Below, piece by piece: positions 40,076 to 51,381 of a stretch of DNA of 64,000 nucleotides. The stretch spans positions 620,001 through 684,000 of the forward strand of contig NC_134028.1 of assembly GCF_964204645.1 (NCBI RefSeq). Direction: 5' to 3'. Source of the DNA: Tubulanus polymorphus (taxonomy: Eukaryota; Nemertea; Palaeonemertea; Tubulaniformes; Tubulanidae). The translations under genes were made by a program, and so were the position numbers. Numbering within the stretch: the first letter of the stretch is position 1; the number at the start of each line of letters is the position of its first letter. The notes beneath the pieces were generated by a model. The model searched no databases. It saw nothing but the letters and a program-made list of their open reading frames with translations, and was not told the DNA's origin.

Positions 40076-40465
40076 ATGCTACCGTGGATTCTCCTCCTGG
40101 CGATTTTCGCTCCGCTCCCGCTCCTGCTCCTGTTCCTGCTTCCTGAGGAACGACGTCTTTATGTTTTATGTGTTACTGTTCGTCTCTGTACTGTCCTGTA
40201 CTGTTCTGTGTTAATTAATCCGTTCTATTTTTCAGCAATTAACCCGTTTTATTTTTCAGGGCCGATTCCTCTGTCGAATTTCAACGTTTGCTGGAACAAA
40301 ACTAATGTCCGAAAGCGTCGGCCCTCCTTCGCCGGTCATGGGTCGAGGATGTCAGACAAAGAGTCGGTCAGGAAATTCTGCCCTCTGCACGCCCTCATAC
40401 GGAACACGAAAACCAGGATGACGAGGCCTCACTGCCCCCACCTATCTACAAAGTGTGCTGAGTGA
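40076..40465 (+). CDS. Small open frame with an N-terminal hydrophobic segment (doubtful)
   Basis: The ATG opens a 129-codon frame beginning MLPWILLLAIFAPLPLLLLF, a plausible signal peptide or membrane helix, followed by an Arg/Cys-rich stretch. Its 3' half is the left arm of a large inverted repeat (40285-40485). A short motif (TTCTATTTTTCAG / TTTTATTTTTCAG) is duplicated within. No family resemblance seen. Chance ORF or element-encoded sequence is as likely as a gene. Confidence 0.15.
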   Translation: MLPWILLLAIFAPLPLLLLFLLPEERRLYVLCVTVRLCTVLYCSVLINPFYFSAINPFYFSGPIPLSNFNVCWNKTNVRKRRPSFAGHGSRMSDKESVRKFCPLHALIRNTKTRMTRPHCPHLSTKCAE

Positions 40466-41070
40466 TGTCAATGACGGGCATATCTGCGGGATTGCGCGGG
40501 ATACAAATGGAGCGGTTATACTGGATTGTCACGCTACTAGCATTCATTGTGTCCTTGTGACCACCCGGATGAGGGATGATTCTACTGTCACGCTCTTTGT
40601 TTCTGGTATTCTGAGTCGGCTGAGGGATGATTCTACTGTCACGCTCTTTGATTTCTAGTTTGAGTGCTAGTTTTCATTGTGTCCTTGTGATAACCTCGGT
40701 CAGTGGATGAAGTCTCTCGTCGGCTTGTGAGTGCTAGTTTCATTGTGTCCTTGTGATAACCTCGGTCAGTGGATGAAGTCTCTTGTCACGCTTTTGAGTG
40801 CTAGTTGAGATCCTGAATCTCAACCCGGTCAAGCTGGTTGTACTGCACTATTTGTGTTTCGTGCAATTTTACAGGTGTGTCCGTTACTGACGTCGCCCAG
40901 TACATCCTGCAGTTAGATGGGGAATGTGAGGCGTTGTCATCCTGGTTTTCGCATTCTGTGTGAGGGCGTGTAGAGGGCAGTATATTCCTGGCTGGCTCAT
41001 TGTCTGGTGTTCTCGGCATGTGACCGACAACGGAGAGCTTAAAAGCTTTCGGACATTAGTTTTGTTCCGT
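40285..41070. repeat. Large imperfect inverted repeat (~200-bp arms)
   Basis: Left arm (about 40285-40485) contains GGAACAAAACTAATGTCCGA, CTGCCCTCTGCACGCCCTCA and ACGAAAACCAGGATGACGAG. The right arm (about 40875-41070) is its complement, with TCGGACATTAGTTTTGTTCC at 41049-41068. Between lie two small duplications: GATTCTACTGTCACGCTCTT at about 40578 and 40630, and a 60-bp GAGTGCTAGTTT...GATAACCTCGGTCAGTGG unit at about 40660 and 40725. Confidence 0.75.
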
Positions 41071-41110
41071 ACCAGGTTTTCATCACTCTTCTCTTTTTTT
41101 TTATTTCAGG

Positions 41111-41480
41111 ATTCCCAAGATGAAGAAGAAGATGCTGAAGGCGACTACAAAGAAGACTATGCCGAAAAAAGAACACTGAACTCAGCAATATTGAAAGTTA
41201 AGTTGATACACATGTAAATTACGATGTATGATACAGAAAGGATTGTGTAACTACAGAATATCATTCTTTTACTCATTTCAGCTAAACTAAATCTGGAAAG
41301 GCCCAGCGTGATATCAACCTAAAATCTACCCACCAGAAGTGACCACAAAAGACTCCACCTTGAATAAACCAACCACCGAGAGACCTGCTGCAACCGAACC
41401 TGGCAGTCTTGACCTCATTCTGCATAAGCAACAGGAATGCATACATACTGGGACATAAAGCTAAGTTGATTATTCATACC
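41111..41480 (+). other. Exon-intron-exon-like module, copy 1
   Basis: After a strong polypyrimidine acceptor (TTTTTTTTATTTCAG, ending 41109) comes an acidic open stretch DSQDEEEDAEGDYKEDYAEK ending near TTGAAAG at 41195. About 85 nt later a second acceptor (TCATTTCAG) precedes CTAAACTAAATC. The whole arrangement aligns with 45700-46080. Here the donor site reads GTTAAG rather than GTAAGT. Could be a spliced non-coding RNA or a fast-evolving gene; neither is shown. Confidence 0.35.
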
Positions 41481-41559
41481 TGGAGCAAAATGCATAGGCA
41501 CTGGAAAGGATAGAGACGCTGGTCCAACTCGGCATCGTGGCCGGTATATTGTTGATAGT

Positions 41560-44350
41560 AAAATGAAATATAACTAGGGCAATGATTGCTTAAATATTTA
41601 CACTATTAGACGAAATCAATGAGTGAGGTCCCTTATATATATATATATATATATATATGTACAATTAAGATAAATTCAATATCTTATGTGACATTTGAAA
41701 TTTTTCGAATGTACCGTAGATATTTCAGGCCTCATATGACTATTGTTTAACTGACAATCAAGATATAGAGATAGGACAATTTACTAATTAACCAATCGCT
41801 TAGATATTAGCAATCATTCAATACTTATAATGTTTGATAAAAAATTTTTCTGGTCTAGATATTTTAGGGCCCCGTTTACATAAAGGCTGGCTTTACTTGT
41901 AAAGATATATATCAATTAAACTTTATCGTCGGTTAATAGATTTTTTTACAAATAGTTTATTGATACATTTATAAACATTCAGGCACTTTACAGTATATAT
42001 TATATGCTGCTTTACCCATTGCATTAATGAATTTCTGGGGGAAAGATGTATAAAATAGTGTCTAGGGCTCTATCGAGATCTGGTGTAATATGGGGAAAAC
42101 TATGGACTGTGCATCTTTTAGAAACTATGATTACGTCTCAGCACTTTGACAAATCTAGAATGAAACAAAGCTTAAATTGATTCAAATCATTCCCCAGAGC
42201 CATACTCTGTGCCTTGTTTTGCGCTATGATTATTGATTAACTGACAATTATCATATATATAGCTTGGACAAATTGCTCATTAACAAATGGCTTAGATATC
42301 CATAATTAAGATTCCACAATCAATATTTCATGTAAGATCAAAAACTATATGTAATACAGGTCCATAATATAAATGTCGTTAAACTGAAAATTAAATATAG
42401 CTGATATATGTATGAGCACATCTGAATCAGTTTCATCGACTGATCAGTACTTGCATCTCAAACTGCCGTACTTACGGCGACTGGTCATGCTGTTCAATAT
42501 TGCCAAAATTTACCAAAACTTAACTGATTCAAATAATATCTAAAAGACACACTGTGTGTCGAGTGACGCATAATAGATGTAGTTTAACTGACAATTAGAA
42601 TATAGCTTGAATTACTCATTAACGTATTACTAAGATATCTACAATTAAGGTATATTCAATTGTTATGTGAAAATATTTTTAATTCAGGTCCATGGTCATT
42701 TAAAGCTGATACATGTGTATCTGAGCACATTTATTTATCTGTATCTAATGAACCTATTGTGTCTTCATACAGCTGTATTAACGCAGATTTACTTCCGATC
42801 GAAGGGAGATAAAACAAATCTGTGCACAAATACATTCCTGAATTTGGAAGGGGGATTATTTCAATTTCACTGTGTATGTCAGATTGAGAGCCTTATTCTG
42901 ACAGGATATCCTAAACTTAGGTCTTATTCCTCTTGCTAATAGCTCTCTTTTACTAACCCCTCTCCTTCAAACTATTTTCTAGCATCATGACTCGCACCGC
43001 ACCAGGGAGGTCCGGTCATAACAAGGTCTTTTGGTCCTTATACACAGTGTACTATATAAGGTAAATAAAGATTATATAGCAATTCGTTTAAGGGAGTTTC
43101 TAATTTACCACTAAAAATGTGCTATATTTATCTTTAATTTCTGATGAATTCAAATAGTGACGAATTCACCACATCTGAAATTCTACTCATGTAGATTTTC
43201 AGGCTCCATATAAATATTGTTCAACTGACAATTAAAATATAGCTAGTATGATTACTAATTAATGGTTCGCTTAGATACCTAGAATTTAATTAAAATTAAT
43301 TCAATGTAATGAATATAAGTGAAACTTATTCAAAATTTCACAGTGGATGAGACGACTGTATTGCGCAATGTCATCTGCGTCTAACTGGGCCACATGTGTG
43401 TGTGTGTGGGATCTGTTGAATCAGTTAGGTTTTGGAGGATTCTGGGTTAGTTAAGCTAGGTATCAAAAGCTCTGATGCAAAATCAGCGGTTCAAATAGTG
43501 ATTAATTCAAATTCGTACCAGATCTGAAATTCTTCTCGTGTAGAAATTTCAAGCCCCATATAAAATATTGTCCGAGACAATTTCAATTATAGCTAGGACA
43601 TTAAGGACATTATCAATTAACTAATTGATTTGGTATCCAATTCAGCATCTTAATATAAGGCAAAAGTGCTCAAATCTAAACCATAGGGGTTGATAAGACA
43701 ACTGTTTTATTTAATATTGATTGATATATAAAGAATACTGGGTATGTTTTAACTCTGTCTCTTGTGCGTGGGATTTATTGAATCTTTAAGGCTTTGCAGA
43801 ATTCTGGATTTGTCGAGTTGTGGGAATGATTCGAGGTTTCTTAAATCTGTAGAACCATGTTACTTATAGGATCAGTGTGCTCAATGCTGGCAGCGCACTC
43901 ACTCTTCAGTTAGTTATATTATCATAATTACAAAATCATTGTATATATTAGGAGCAATATTTAGAATTAATGAAATGGATTAGAATACCATTCACTGGGT
44001 ACAGATGTCGCCATCTGTGGGTAGAAAACATCTCTTAAGTTTATTAACTGACGATGAAGAAAACTTGATAATACGAACATGGTTTAGCTGACAATCGAAA
44101 TATATATAGGCCAATATTACTAGCAGGTTTGCACTGTATGATGGGCCTGGGTTTCAATAAAAAACACATCAAGAATTTCAAGAAGATAGAAGAGAAAACA
44201 GTTCAAAAACGATTTGATAAGATTGATTATGCATTACTAAATTTGTTGTAACTCTGGTATTCCTAGAGATGACTATAGATGCTTTAGTTGAATTGTTGTT
44301 AAACTATAATAATCAACCATTGCTTAGATATTTAGGATATAGATGAATTA
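41560..44350. repeat. Decayed long-period AT-rich repeat
   Basis: A diverged motif close to TTTCAGGCCCCATATAAATA then TTGTTTAACTGACAATTAAA, TATAGCTAGGACAATTACTA and ATTAACnnnTNGCTTAGATA recurs near 41735, 42235, 42585, 43205, 43555 and 44085, with partial copies near 41570, 42360 and 44300. Spacing is 350-650 bp. No coding capacity. A (TA)n run lies at 41635-41658. Confidence 0.65.
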
Positions 44351-44529
44351 CTATATGCGTTGAATTTCATAAATATCATTTAAGACTATTATTAAAATCT
44401 ATGTAGCTTGCCGTTTCAGACTGATTGGAAGATAGTTTGAATGAACCGGAATCAAATTTCCCAATTATGTACTCCGATTTCAGACATACTCGAGAAAAAC
44501 TACAATAAACTTTAAAAAATTAGACAAAT

Positions 44530-45430
44530 TTAAACGGTGAAAATGACAAAAAAATTAAAGTTAGACAAAATTCTCCCACCTTGTAAACTTCCGGACTAGT
44601 TACATGAAAAAAGACCAAATATTGTAAAATATAGTTATTTCCAAAATCTCGATGTATTAAATTAGGCAGAAAAAAAATAGATAAAATTATTCAACCTTGT
44701 AAACTTTCGGACTAGTTACATGAAAAAAAGACCAAATATTGTAAAATATAGTTATTTCCAAAATCTCGATGTATTAAATTAGGCAGAAAAAAAATAGATA
44801 AAATTATTCAACCTTGTAAACTTTCGGACTAGTTACATTAAAAAAAGACCAAATATTGTAAAATATAGTTATTTCCAAAATCGCGATGTATTAAATTAGG
44901 CAGAAAAAAATAGATAAAATTATTCAACCTTGTAAACTTTCGGACTAGTTACATGAAAAAAAGACCAAATATTGTAAAATATATTTATTTCCAAAATCTC
45001 GATGTATTAAATTAGGCAGAAAAAAAATAGATAAAATTATTCAACCTTGTAAACTTTCGGACTAGTTACATGAAAAAAGACCAAATATTGTAAAATATAG
45101 TTATTTCCAAATCTCGATGTATTAAATTAGGCAGAAGAAAAAAAATAGATAAAATTATTCAACCTTGTAAACTTTCGGACTAGTTACATAAAAACAAGAC
45201 CAAATATTGTAAAATATAGTTATTTCCAAAATCTCGATAAATTATTAAATTAGGCAGAAAAAAAGTTAACCCCAATCAGTCACTTAATATGTGCTTCGAC
45301 TATTTAAACGGTGAAAACGACCAAAAAAATTGAAGTTAGACAAAATTATTAAACGTTGTAAACTTTCGGACTAGTTACATAAAAAAAGACCAAATATTGT
45401 AAAATTATCTTCAACCTTGTAATATAGTTA
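44530..45430. repeat. ~117-bp AT-rich satellite, 6-7 copies
   Basis: Units contain CTTTCGGACTAGTTACATGA, AAAAGACCAAATATTGTAAA and TTATTTCCAAAATCTCGATG. The GGACTAGTTACAT motif recurs at 116-118 bp spacing from 44593 to 45177, with a more diverged last copy. Flanked by similar GTTTGAATGAACCGGAA segments at about 44436 and 45467. Confidence 0.93.
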
Positions 45431-45699
45431 TTTCCAAAATCAGAATTAGGCAGAATAAAAGATTGTTTGAATGAACCGGAACCGAATTACCAATTATGTT
45501 CTTGGACTTAAAAAAAACGACCGCCGATCAGGCAACTATATCTGTACTTCGATTTCCGATTTTGAAAAAAACCGCCGTTTCGCTCCCGGCAGGTGTGGTA
45601 GGTTTGTAAGGGACACCAACTCAAACGAGAGCTTGAGGTCAACAAATCATCAGAAATCTGCCGATTAGAGAACAGCGCACAGAAGGGGCCGATTCGAAT

Positions 45700-46080
45700 G
45701 AAACTCAAGAACCAACCAACGTAGGAGATCCGATAATGAACACAGCAATCATAGAAGGTACAACTTGAATTGAATTCATCAACTACCATGGAAGAGTCCA
45801 ACGAATTTAACTCATGAACCAACTAGGACAATCCTAGCCGATACTCGGCAATCTTGAAAGGTAAGTTGATTCACATGGAAATTATTATGATTAATGTTAT
45901 ATGAAATATTGTGTGAATACAGGATATTGTCTTTAACTCTTTTCAGCTGAATCACATCTATGAGAAAAAGCCCAACTAAGATCAACTAACCATCTAGAAT
46001 CTACTGATTAAAACAGTCAGCAGAATGAATCCAACTTGAATTTAACTGCTGAAGTCTAGATGAGAAATTCAGCCAGCATC
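45700..46080 (+). other. Exon-intron-exon-like module, copy 2
   Basis: Aligns with 41111-41480. CTTGAAAG|GTAAGTTGATTCACATGG at about 45852-45875 is a good donor; an intron of about 85 nt ends TCTTTTCAG before CTGAATCACATC at about 45948. The stop-rich flanks argue against conserved coding. Confidence 0.35.
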
Positions 46081-46109
46081 GGTTTATCGCTCACTGATGG
46101 ATTTCTTCT

Positions 46110-46250
46110 ACAATTGGTGGAGCAGAGACATTGCGTCTCTCATTACAATTATTCAGGAGCAGCAGAGACAATGCGTATCTTATAAACACTTATTCAGGAG
46201 CAGCACAGACAATGCGTATCTTATAAACACTTTTTCAGGAGCAGCAACGA
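46110..46250. repeat. Three tandem ~57-bp units
   Basis: Units contain TTCAGGAGCAGCAGAGACAA then TGCGTATCTTATAAACACTT; the first copy is more diverged. Confidence 0.8.
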
Positions 46251-48681
46251 CAGTAGAATATGTGAAGTATTGATTTATTTTACGTATCACCTTTTTACAA
46301 ATCAGTCTGATGTGTCTTTACAATCAGTCTTTACAAAATTCACTATCTATTTGAAGGGGCGGAATAAACTAAAGAATAGTTGATTAGTTGTTGAAATGTT
46401 GATTATTAAAATTAGGTAATTTGGGCCCTGGGCCTGAGAAGGAACTATTCATGTTTGAATATTTCAATAAAATGGCATCCTCCTGATTCTTTATACTGAG
46501 TAGGCAAACTGTTTAGATTTGTTAAACAGATGAGTCATTTAAGTCCTTAAAGTTCCTTCTTGGAGTCTCATAAAATTTACGCTCCATTAATTCATGGTAT
46601 CGATCGAGTTCAGCGTATCAGTTTGACTCGTAGGTCGGTTGAAATACACGTAAATTGAGATATAATATCGACAGGATAGTTCAGATAAGCTTCATACTTT
46701 AGTTAAACATAGCTTTGCTTAATTTGTAATAATCATATAGTTCATAGAATGAATTACTCTCTTAGTCTTTATTCGATTATTAATATTAGAAATAGTGATT
46801 TATTTTATATTTTATTGAGTGAAAATGATTTGCATAGCCTAAATGTTCAAAAGGGAGAGCGTAGTCAGTTAAACAGTTGCAACTTTTAAACGCAATAAAG
46901 GATATTGGAACGTTATTAGTTTGATCTCTTGAACTTGATTTTGATCGTTTTAATTTTGTTTATAGCTGTTTTAACTTCTTTCATTGTCATCCACATCATA
47001 AGGTTGAGTGGCTTTCATACTAATCGGGGTGTTTTATAATAAACTATTATTTAGGTGCAGCAGTGAATTTGTAGCACTTTTTTAAAGTGAGCCCATAATT
47101 TCACCGATAAAAAATTCCTGATGATGTAGATTGTAATAATTAGTACAAAATACATGGAACATAATTAAGAAAAATACATTAAAAAAAACAATTAATAAAA
47201 AAAATACATAACAAAAAAAAACAAATTAAATTATAAGTAATAAAAATAAATGAAACCAACAAACAATTAGTAAATATTCTATATAGGGCCTTCATCATCA
47301 GGCATTTTTTCTAATCACTTTAATCCAATTATTAAAGGTTCTTCTTTCATAGAACAACCTTCTCCGTGTTTCCCAACCTCTTGAGATCCTTTCTGTTGTT
47401 GTTTTAAGCATTCTATCGGCTCAGTAATAAACAAAACAAATAACCATAAACCTTAACTAAATCAAACACACTAAAAAATATCTGTTTCGATAGAATGCTT
47501 CAAATAACTGATGAAAGATCACGCGTCCTTTTACCTATATATCACACCCTATCACTGCTGTAACTGTTAATTGTTTTAGGGATAATATCTGGGAGATACA
47601 TTTTACTCTTTTAGAAAGAATGTTAAACAGCTATAAACGTGATTAGTTATCGATAGTAAAATTATTGTCATGTTCTCCCTGAAATAACGTTGTATTAAAT
47701 GAGCGAACTGATAATGTTTGAAAATCTCAGGCAAAGTTAGAAAAACTCTAGTTATCTTGTAAAACTCTAGTTATCTTGGAAAATAATTTTAATGAAAATG
47801 AAAATAAAGATTGATTAGCTAATCTCAAGCTTTCCAGAGTTAATCTTTAGGTTTTATCTCTGATTTTAATGCTTTTATGTTGAACTGTTTTTTTTTTTCA
47901 AATACAGTTCACCCATTGGTTAACGAAGAACTGATAATTCCTCGAATACAAAGCAAAGTTTGCAAAATTTCAGTTTTCTTGTAAAAATAATGTTAATGAA
48001 ATGAAATTAGAGATTGATTATTTGAATGAATTTGTGGTTTTATGTCCAGCTTTAATGTTTATATACTAGAGATATGTTTTGCAGTTTTTTGTATAAACAG
48101 AAATCTTTCTTACATTTTCATTTGCTGTATAGTTGATATGATAGAATGCTTCATATTTCATTAAATAATCAAGTGTCACTCATGCCCGGTGACATCATGA
48201 AATGTCAAATTAATAGTCTTAGACATTCGGACTAGTCCCAATTGTCGGTGTTTTATGGATCAAAGTTTACAATTCTTTGTGTAAATTTGTTATTTTCCTA
48301 TTGATTCAAATTGTATGAATCAGTTGCAGTGGAAATTTGAATAAAAACTTTGAAATACCTTGCATGATATGTGATATTAAAAGCTAGTAATTTTATAATT
48401 GAATAATCTAAGTCATTATTATAAGGCTAAAAATGATACCTTGTTTTTCCTGATCAGGCGGGTCATTTCATAAATCAATGAAATTTGTAATCAGTTAGCC
48501 TAATTTCTATCTGCCGGGTCTGTTATGGTTAGCTTATCATGATTTTAAAGTAATACCTTGGTAGATAGGTGGCCGGCCGGGTCAAATTTTAAAGAGTAAA
48601 AATGTAAATCAGATTGATTCATTAAATCTTACGCTTTCCAGAGTATTTGGCCAGGTTTATCTCTGGTTTTAGTGCGGGGAG
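46251..48681. other. AT-rich gene-free stretch
   Basis: No exon seen. A-rich low-complexity sequence at 47155-47240. AAGCATTCTATCG (47409-47421) and CGATAGAATGCTT (about 47490-47502) form an inverted repeat; TGATAGAATGCTTCA recurs near 48138. The segments at 47685-47810 and 47890-48010 share CTGATAAT and CAAAGTT motifs and look like an old duplication. Confidence 0.5.
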
Positions 48682-48796
48682 CCATGGACTCCAACAGTTT
48701 AGAGTCCATGGTTGTAGGCCATAGACGTTTCTGTTTTGAGTCTATGTATGGACCATGGATGTATAAACTCTAGTTTATAGTTTATACATCCATGGT
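48682..48796. repeat. Two adjacent perfect hairpins sharing CCATGG
   Basis: CCATGGACTC (48682-48691) pairs with GAGTCCATGG (48702-48711). ACCATGGATGTATAAACT (48752-48769) pairs with AGTTTATACATCCATGGT (48779-48796). Both arms are exact. Mechanism unknown; foldback element or cruciform-prone site. Confidence 0.85.
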
Positions 48797-49185
48797 TGGA
48801 CGGTTTTTGAAATACAGTCCACGTGTTTGAGGAGCTTACGTTATAATTCCTCGAGCACAAACCTGGCATTTTGTATAATTGTTGTACACTGTATGAGAAT
48901 AAATGTGATTGAAATTCTTTATCTGTTTAGCTGCTCTGAACTTTGTTAGTTCACCAGTCAGTGGTTTTTTGTTATCTTGCAATCCACCTCTTTTTTCAAC
49001 CCAATATTCCCACCAACATTGTGCGGAGACGAGGATGTCCGGAAAACATGATAATCGAATATTGGCAATACAGCTTACCACTTCAACCCGGACACACTAA
49101 CACTAGTTGATCGGTTAGAAGCGAGTGTTGAGCTGCCGAAGAGTAATTAGGAAATTAGCAATCGTTTTGATTGTCACTATAGCCA

Positions 49186-49262
49186 TCAGGGGCGGATCCA
49201 GACCGTATTGCCCAATACATTGTTTCTACGGTCTAAAAATTTAAGTGCCCTTCGGCAATATT
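49186..49262. mobile_element. hAT-like element end
   Basis: CAGGGGCGGATCCAGA at about 49188 is typical of the terminal repeat of hAT-family MITEs. The opposite end was not found, so this is a fragment at most. Confidence 0.4.
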
Positions 49263-49344
49263 TTGTGACGGCATATATATTTCCACTGATGATCGGTTTG
49301 ATTTTTATATACAGAAGCAGAGTCCTGAATAGTTAATCGTCTCT

Positions 49345-50242
49345 AAGGTTCGAACCCAGTAAATACCGATACAGATTCAGAGTTGTACTGATGCTGAATA
49401 GAGGATGCACGGGGGTGTCCCGGGTTCAAACCCAGTAATTACTGATACTGATTCAGAGTGGTCCTGATGCTGAATAGAGGATGCACGGGGGTGTCCCGGG
49501 TTCAAACCCAGTAATTAATGATACTGATTCAGAGTGGTACTGATGCTGATTAGATGATGTACAGGGGTGTCCCGGGTTCAAACCCAGTAATTACTGATAC
49601 TGATTCAGAGTGGTACTGATGCTGAATAGAGGATGTACAGGGGTATCCCGGATTCGAACCCATCAATTACTGTGATTCATAGTGGTCCTGATGGATAAAA
49701 GATAAACTGGGGTGTCCCGGGTTCAAACCCAGTAATTACTGATACTGATTCAGAGTTGTGCTGATGCTGAAGAAAGGATGTACAGGGGTGTCCCGACCGT
49801 ACAGTGCTGCCGCTATGCTCATCGTTAGCGGGATTTTCATACACTAACTAAAGTCAACTCTGGCAATCGTCGTGCTGTCCAGTTATACTCCGTGACCTTA
49901 GCTTGCCAGAGTTGACTAACGTTAGTGTATGAAAATCCCGCTAACGATGAGCATAGAGGCAGCACCATACGGTAAAATGTTGATATCTTAACAAAAATAA
50001 TTACTGATAACTGATTCAGAGCGGTACTGATGCTGAATAGAGGATGTACGGGGGTGTCCCGGGTTCAAACCCAGTAATTAATGATACTGATTCAGAGTGA
50101 TACTGATGCTGAATAGAGGATGCACGGGGGTGTCCCGGGTTCAAACCCAGTAATTACTGATACTGATTCAGAGTGGTACTGATGCTGAATAGAGGATGTA
50201 CGGGGGTGTCCCGGATTCGAACCCAGTAATTACTGATACTGA
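49345..50242. repeat. 76-bp satellite block B with nested foldback F1
   Basis: Same 76-bp unit as 27190-28290 (spacing of GTCCCGGGTTC measured at exactly 76 between 49417 and 49493). About nine units, interrupted at 49796-49973 by a second F1 copy. Confidence 0.92.
49796..49973. mobile_element. Foldback element F1, copy 2
   Basis: Nearly identical to 27280-27456, including the outer flank TCCCG on the left and AAAATGTTGATATCTTAACA on the right. Shared flanks mean the element was amplified with its satellite and did not insert twice. Confidence 0.88.
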
Positions 50243-50376
50243 CGTGGTTTCTGCGTCTGGAGGATTTCACTGTCAAAGTTGAATCCGTTTCTTCAGTAGA
50301 ATTAACTGCGGTATCACTTGTTGGATGCAGGCTCTCGTCTAACGGATCGACGGTATCAGTTGGATACAGCAGTAGT

Positions 50377-50503
<127 letters not shown>

Positions 50504-50533
50504 GAACCATTGTTAGGTGTTGATTACTGATAT

Positions 50534-51381
50534 ATGAATGATCTACCGATGGAATTATTGAATTCACAGCTTGTTTCACTAATTCTATATGTAATGATCT
50601 TTCCTCTAGTTGTTCAGTTCTATCTCTCGATCCTGACGCCAGCAGCACGGCCATTAGTTAGTTACCTAATCGTCAGCGGTAAGCTTTTTATAATCGGATG
50701 GGCTTATACCATGTGGTTTGTGAAAATATCCGATCGTGAAACTAAACCACAGACAAGTTACTGACTACACGGCCATCGTCAATTTGAGTTGATGTTTTTT
50801 GACAATCAATTGCTCTTTATTGACAATCATCGGGATCTGTTCCAGCCGTACAATTCGTCTTGTGATTTTCTAGTTTCTCTTCTGTTTCATAAAGCCCTCT
50901 ACACTTTCCGCAGCAATAAAACACGCAGTCCATTGCAATAAAACTGGTTCATTTCAATAAATGTGTGAATACTCCACCACCTAGGACATCCTGCTCCCTC
51001 CAACTAACTGCTCCCTAACTTCACTTCAGTCTTTTAAAACTTGTGACCAGTAAATGAATACTTATTTACAAATATTCTGTTGATTGTCTATTGTAGGTCA
51101 TTGATTGTGTTCTGATGAAGATTGTCTGAGATACAACTCAGGTTTTCTTAAGAATTAGAAATTAAACGTATTAAATTGAATGAGCTCAATATGTACAGAA
51201 TGAATTGTTGTTGTTGTATCATAGTCAGTTTGAAAAACGGATGAAACATGAATTGAAAAGTCAATCCAGGTCTAATTGTTAGTATATGTATATTGATTTA
51301 ATTTCAGAAAGTAACGTCAATCACGAATCAAAGAGATTAACGAATCCAGCATTAATCATCATGAAATTAGATTCCAAATAA
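50534..51381 (+). CDS. Possible two-exon 72-aa membrane peptide
   Basis: ATG at 50534 opens MNDLPMELLNSQLVSLILYV, then MIFPLVVQFYLSILTPAARP and LVSYLIVS, with a hydrophobic stretch about 13-33. A strong donor (GCG|GTAAGC) follows 50678 and a good acceptor (TTTAATTTCAG) ends at 51307. Joining them keeps the frame and adds ESNVNHESKRLTNPALIIMK and LDSK before TAA at 51379-51381. Without splicing the frame runs to 50764. I recognise no family. The exon overlaps, on the opposite strand, an Asp-repeat open frame. Support is limited to phase-compatible splice sites, which happen by chance one time in three. Confidence 0.35.

Noticed and set aside
40801-41019. Minus-strand frame MPRTPDNEPARNILPSTRPH
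   Set aside because: It lies in the right arm of the inverted repeat, and the left arm does not keep this frame open, so there is no sign of coding selection.
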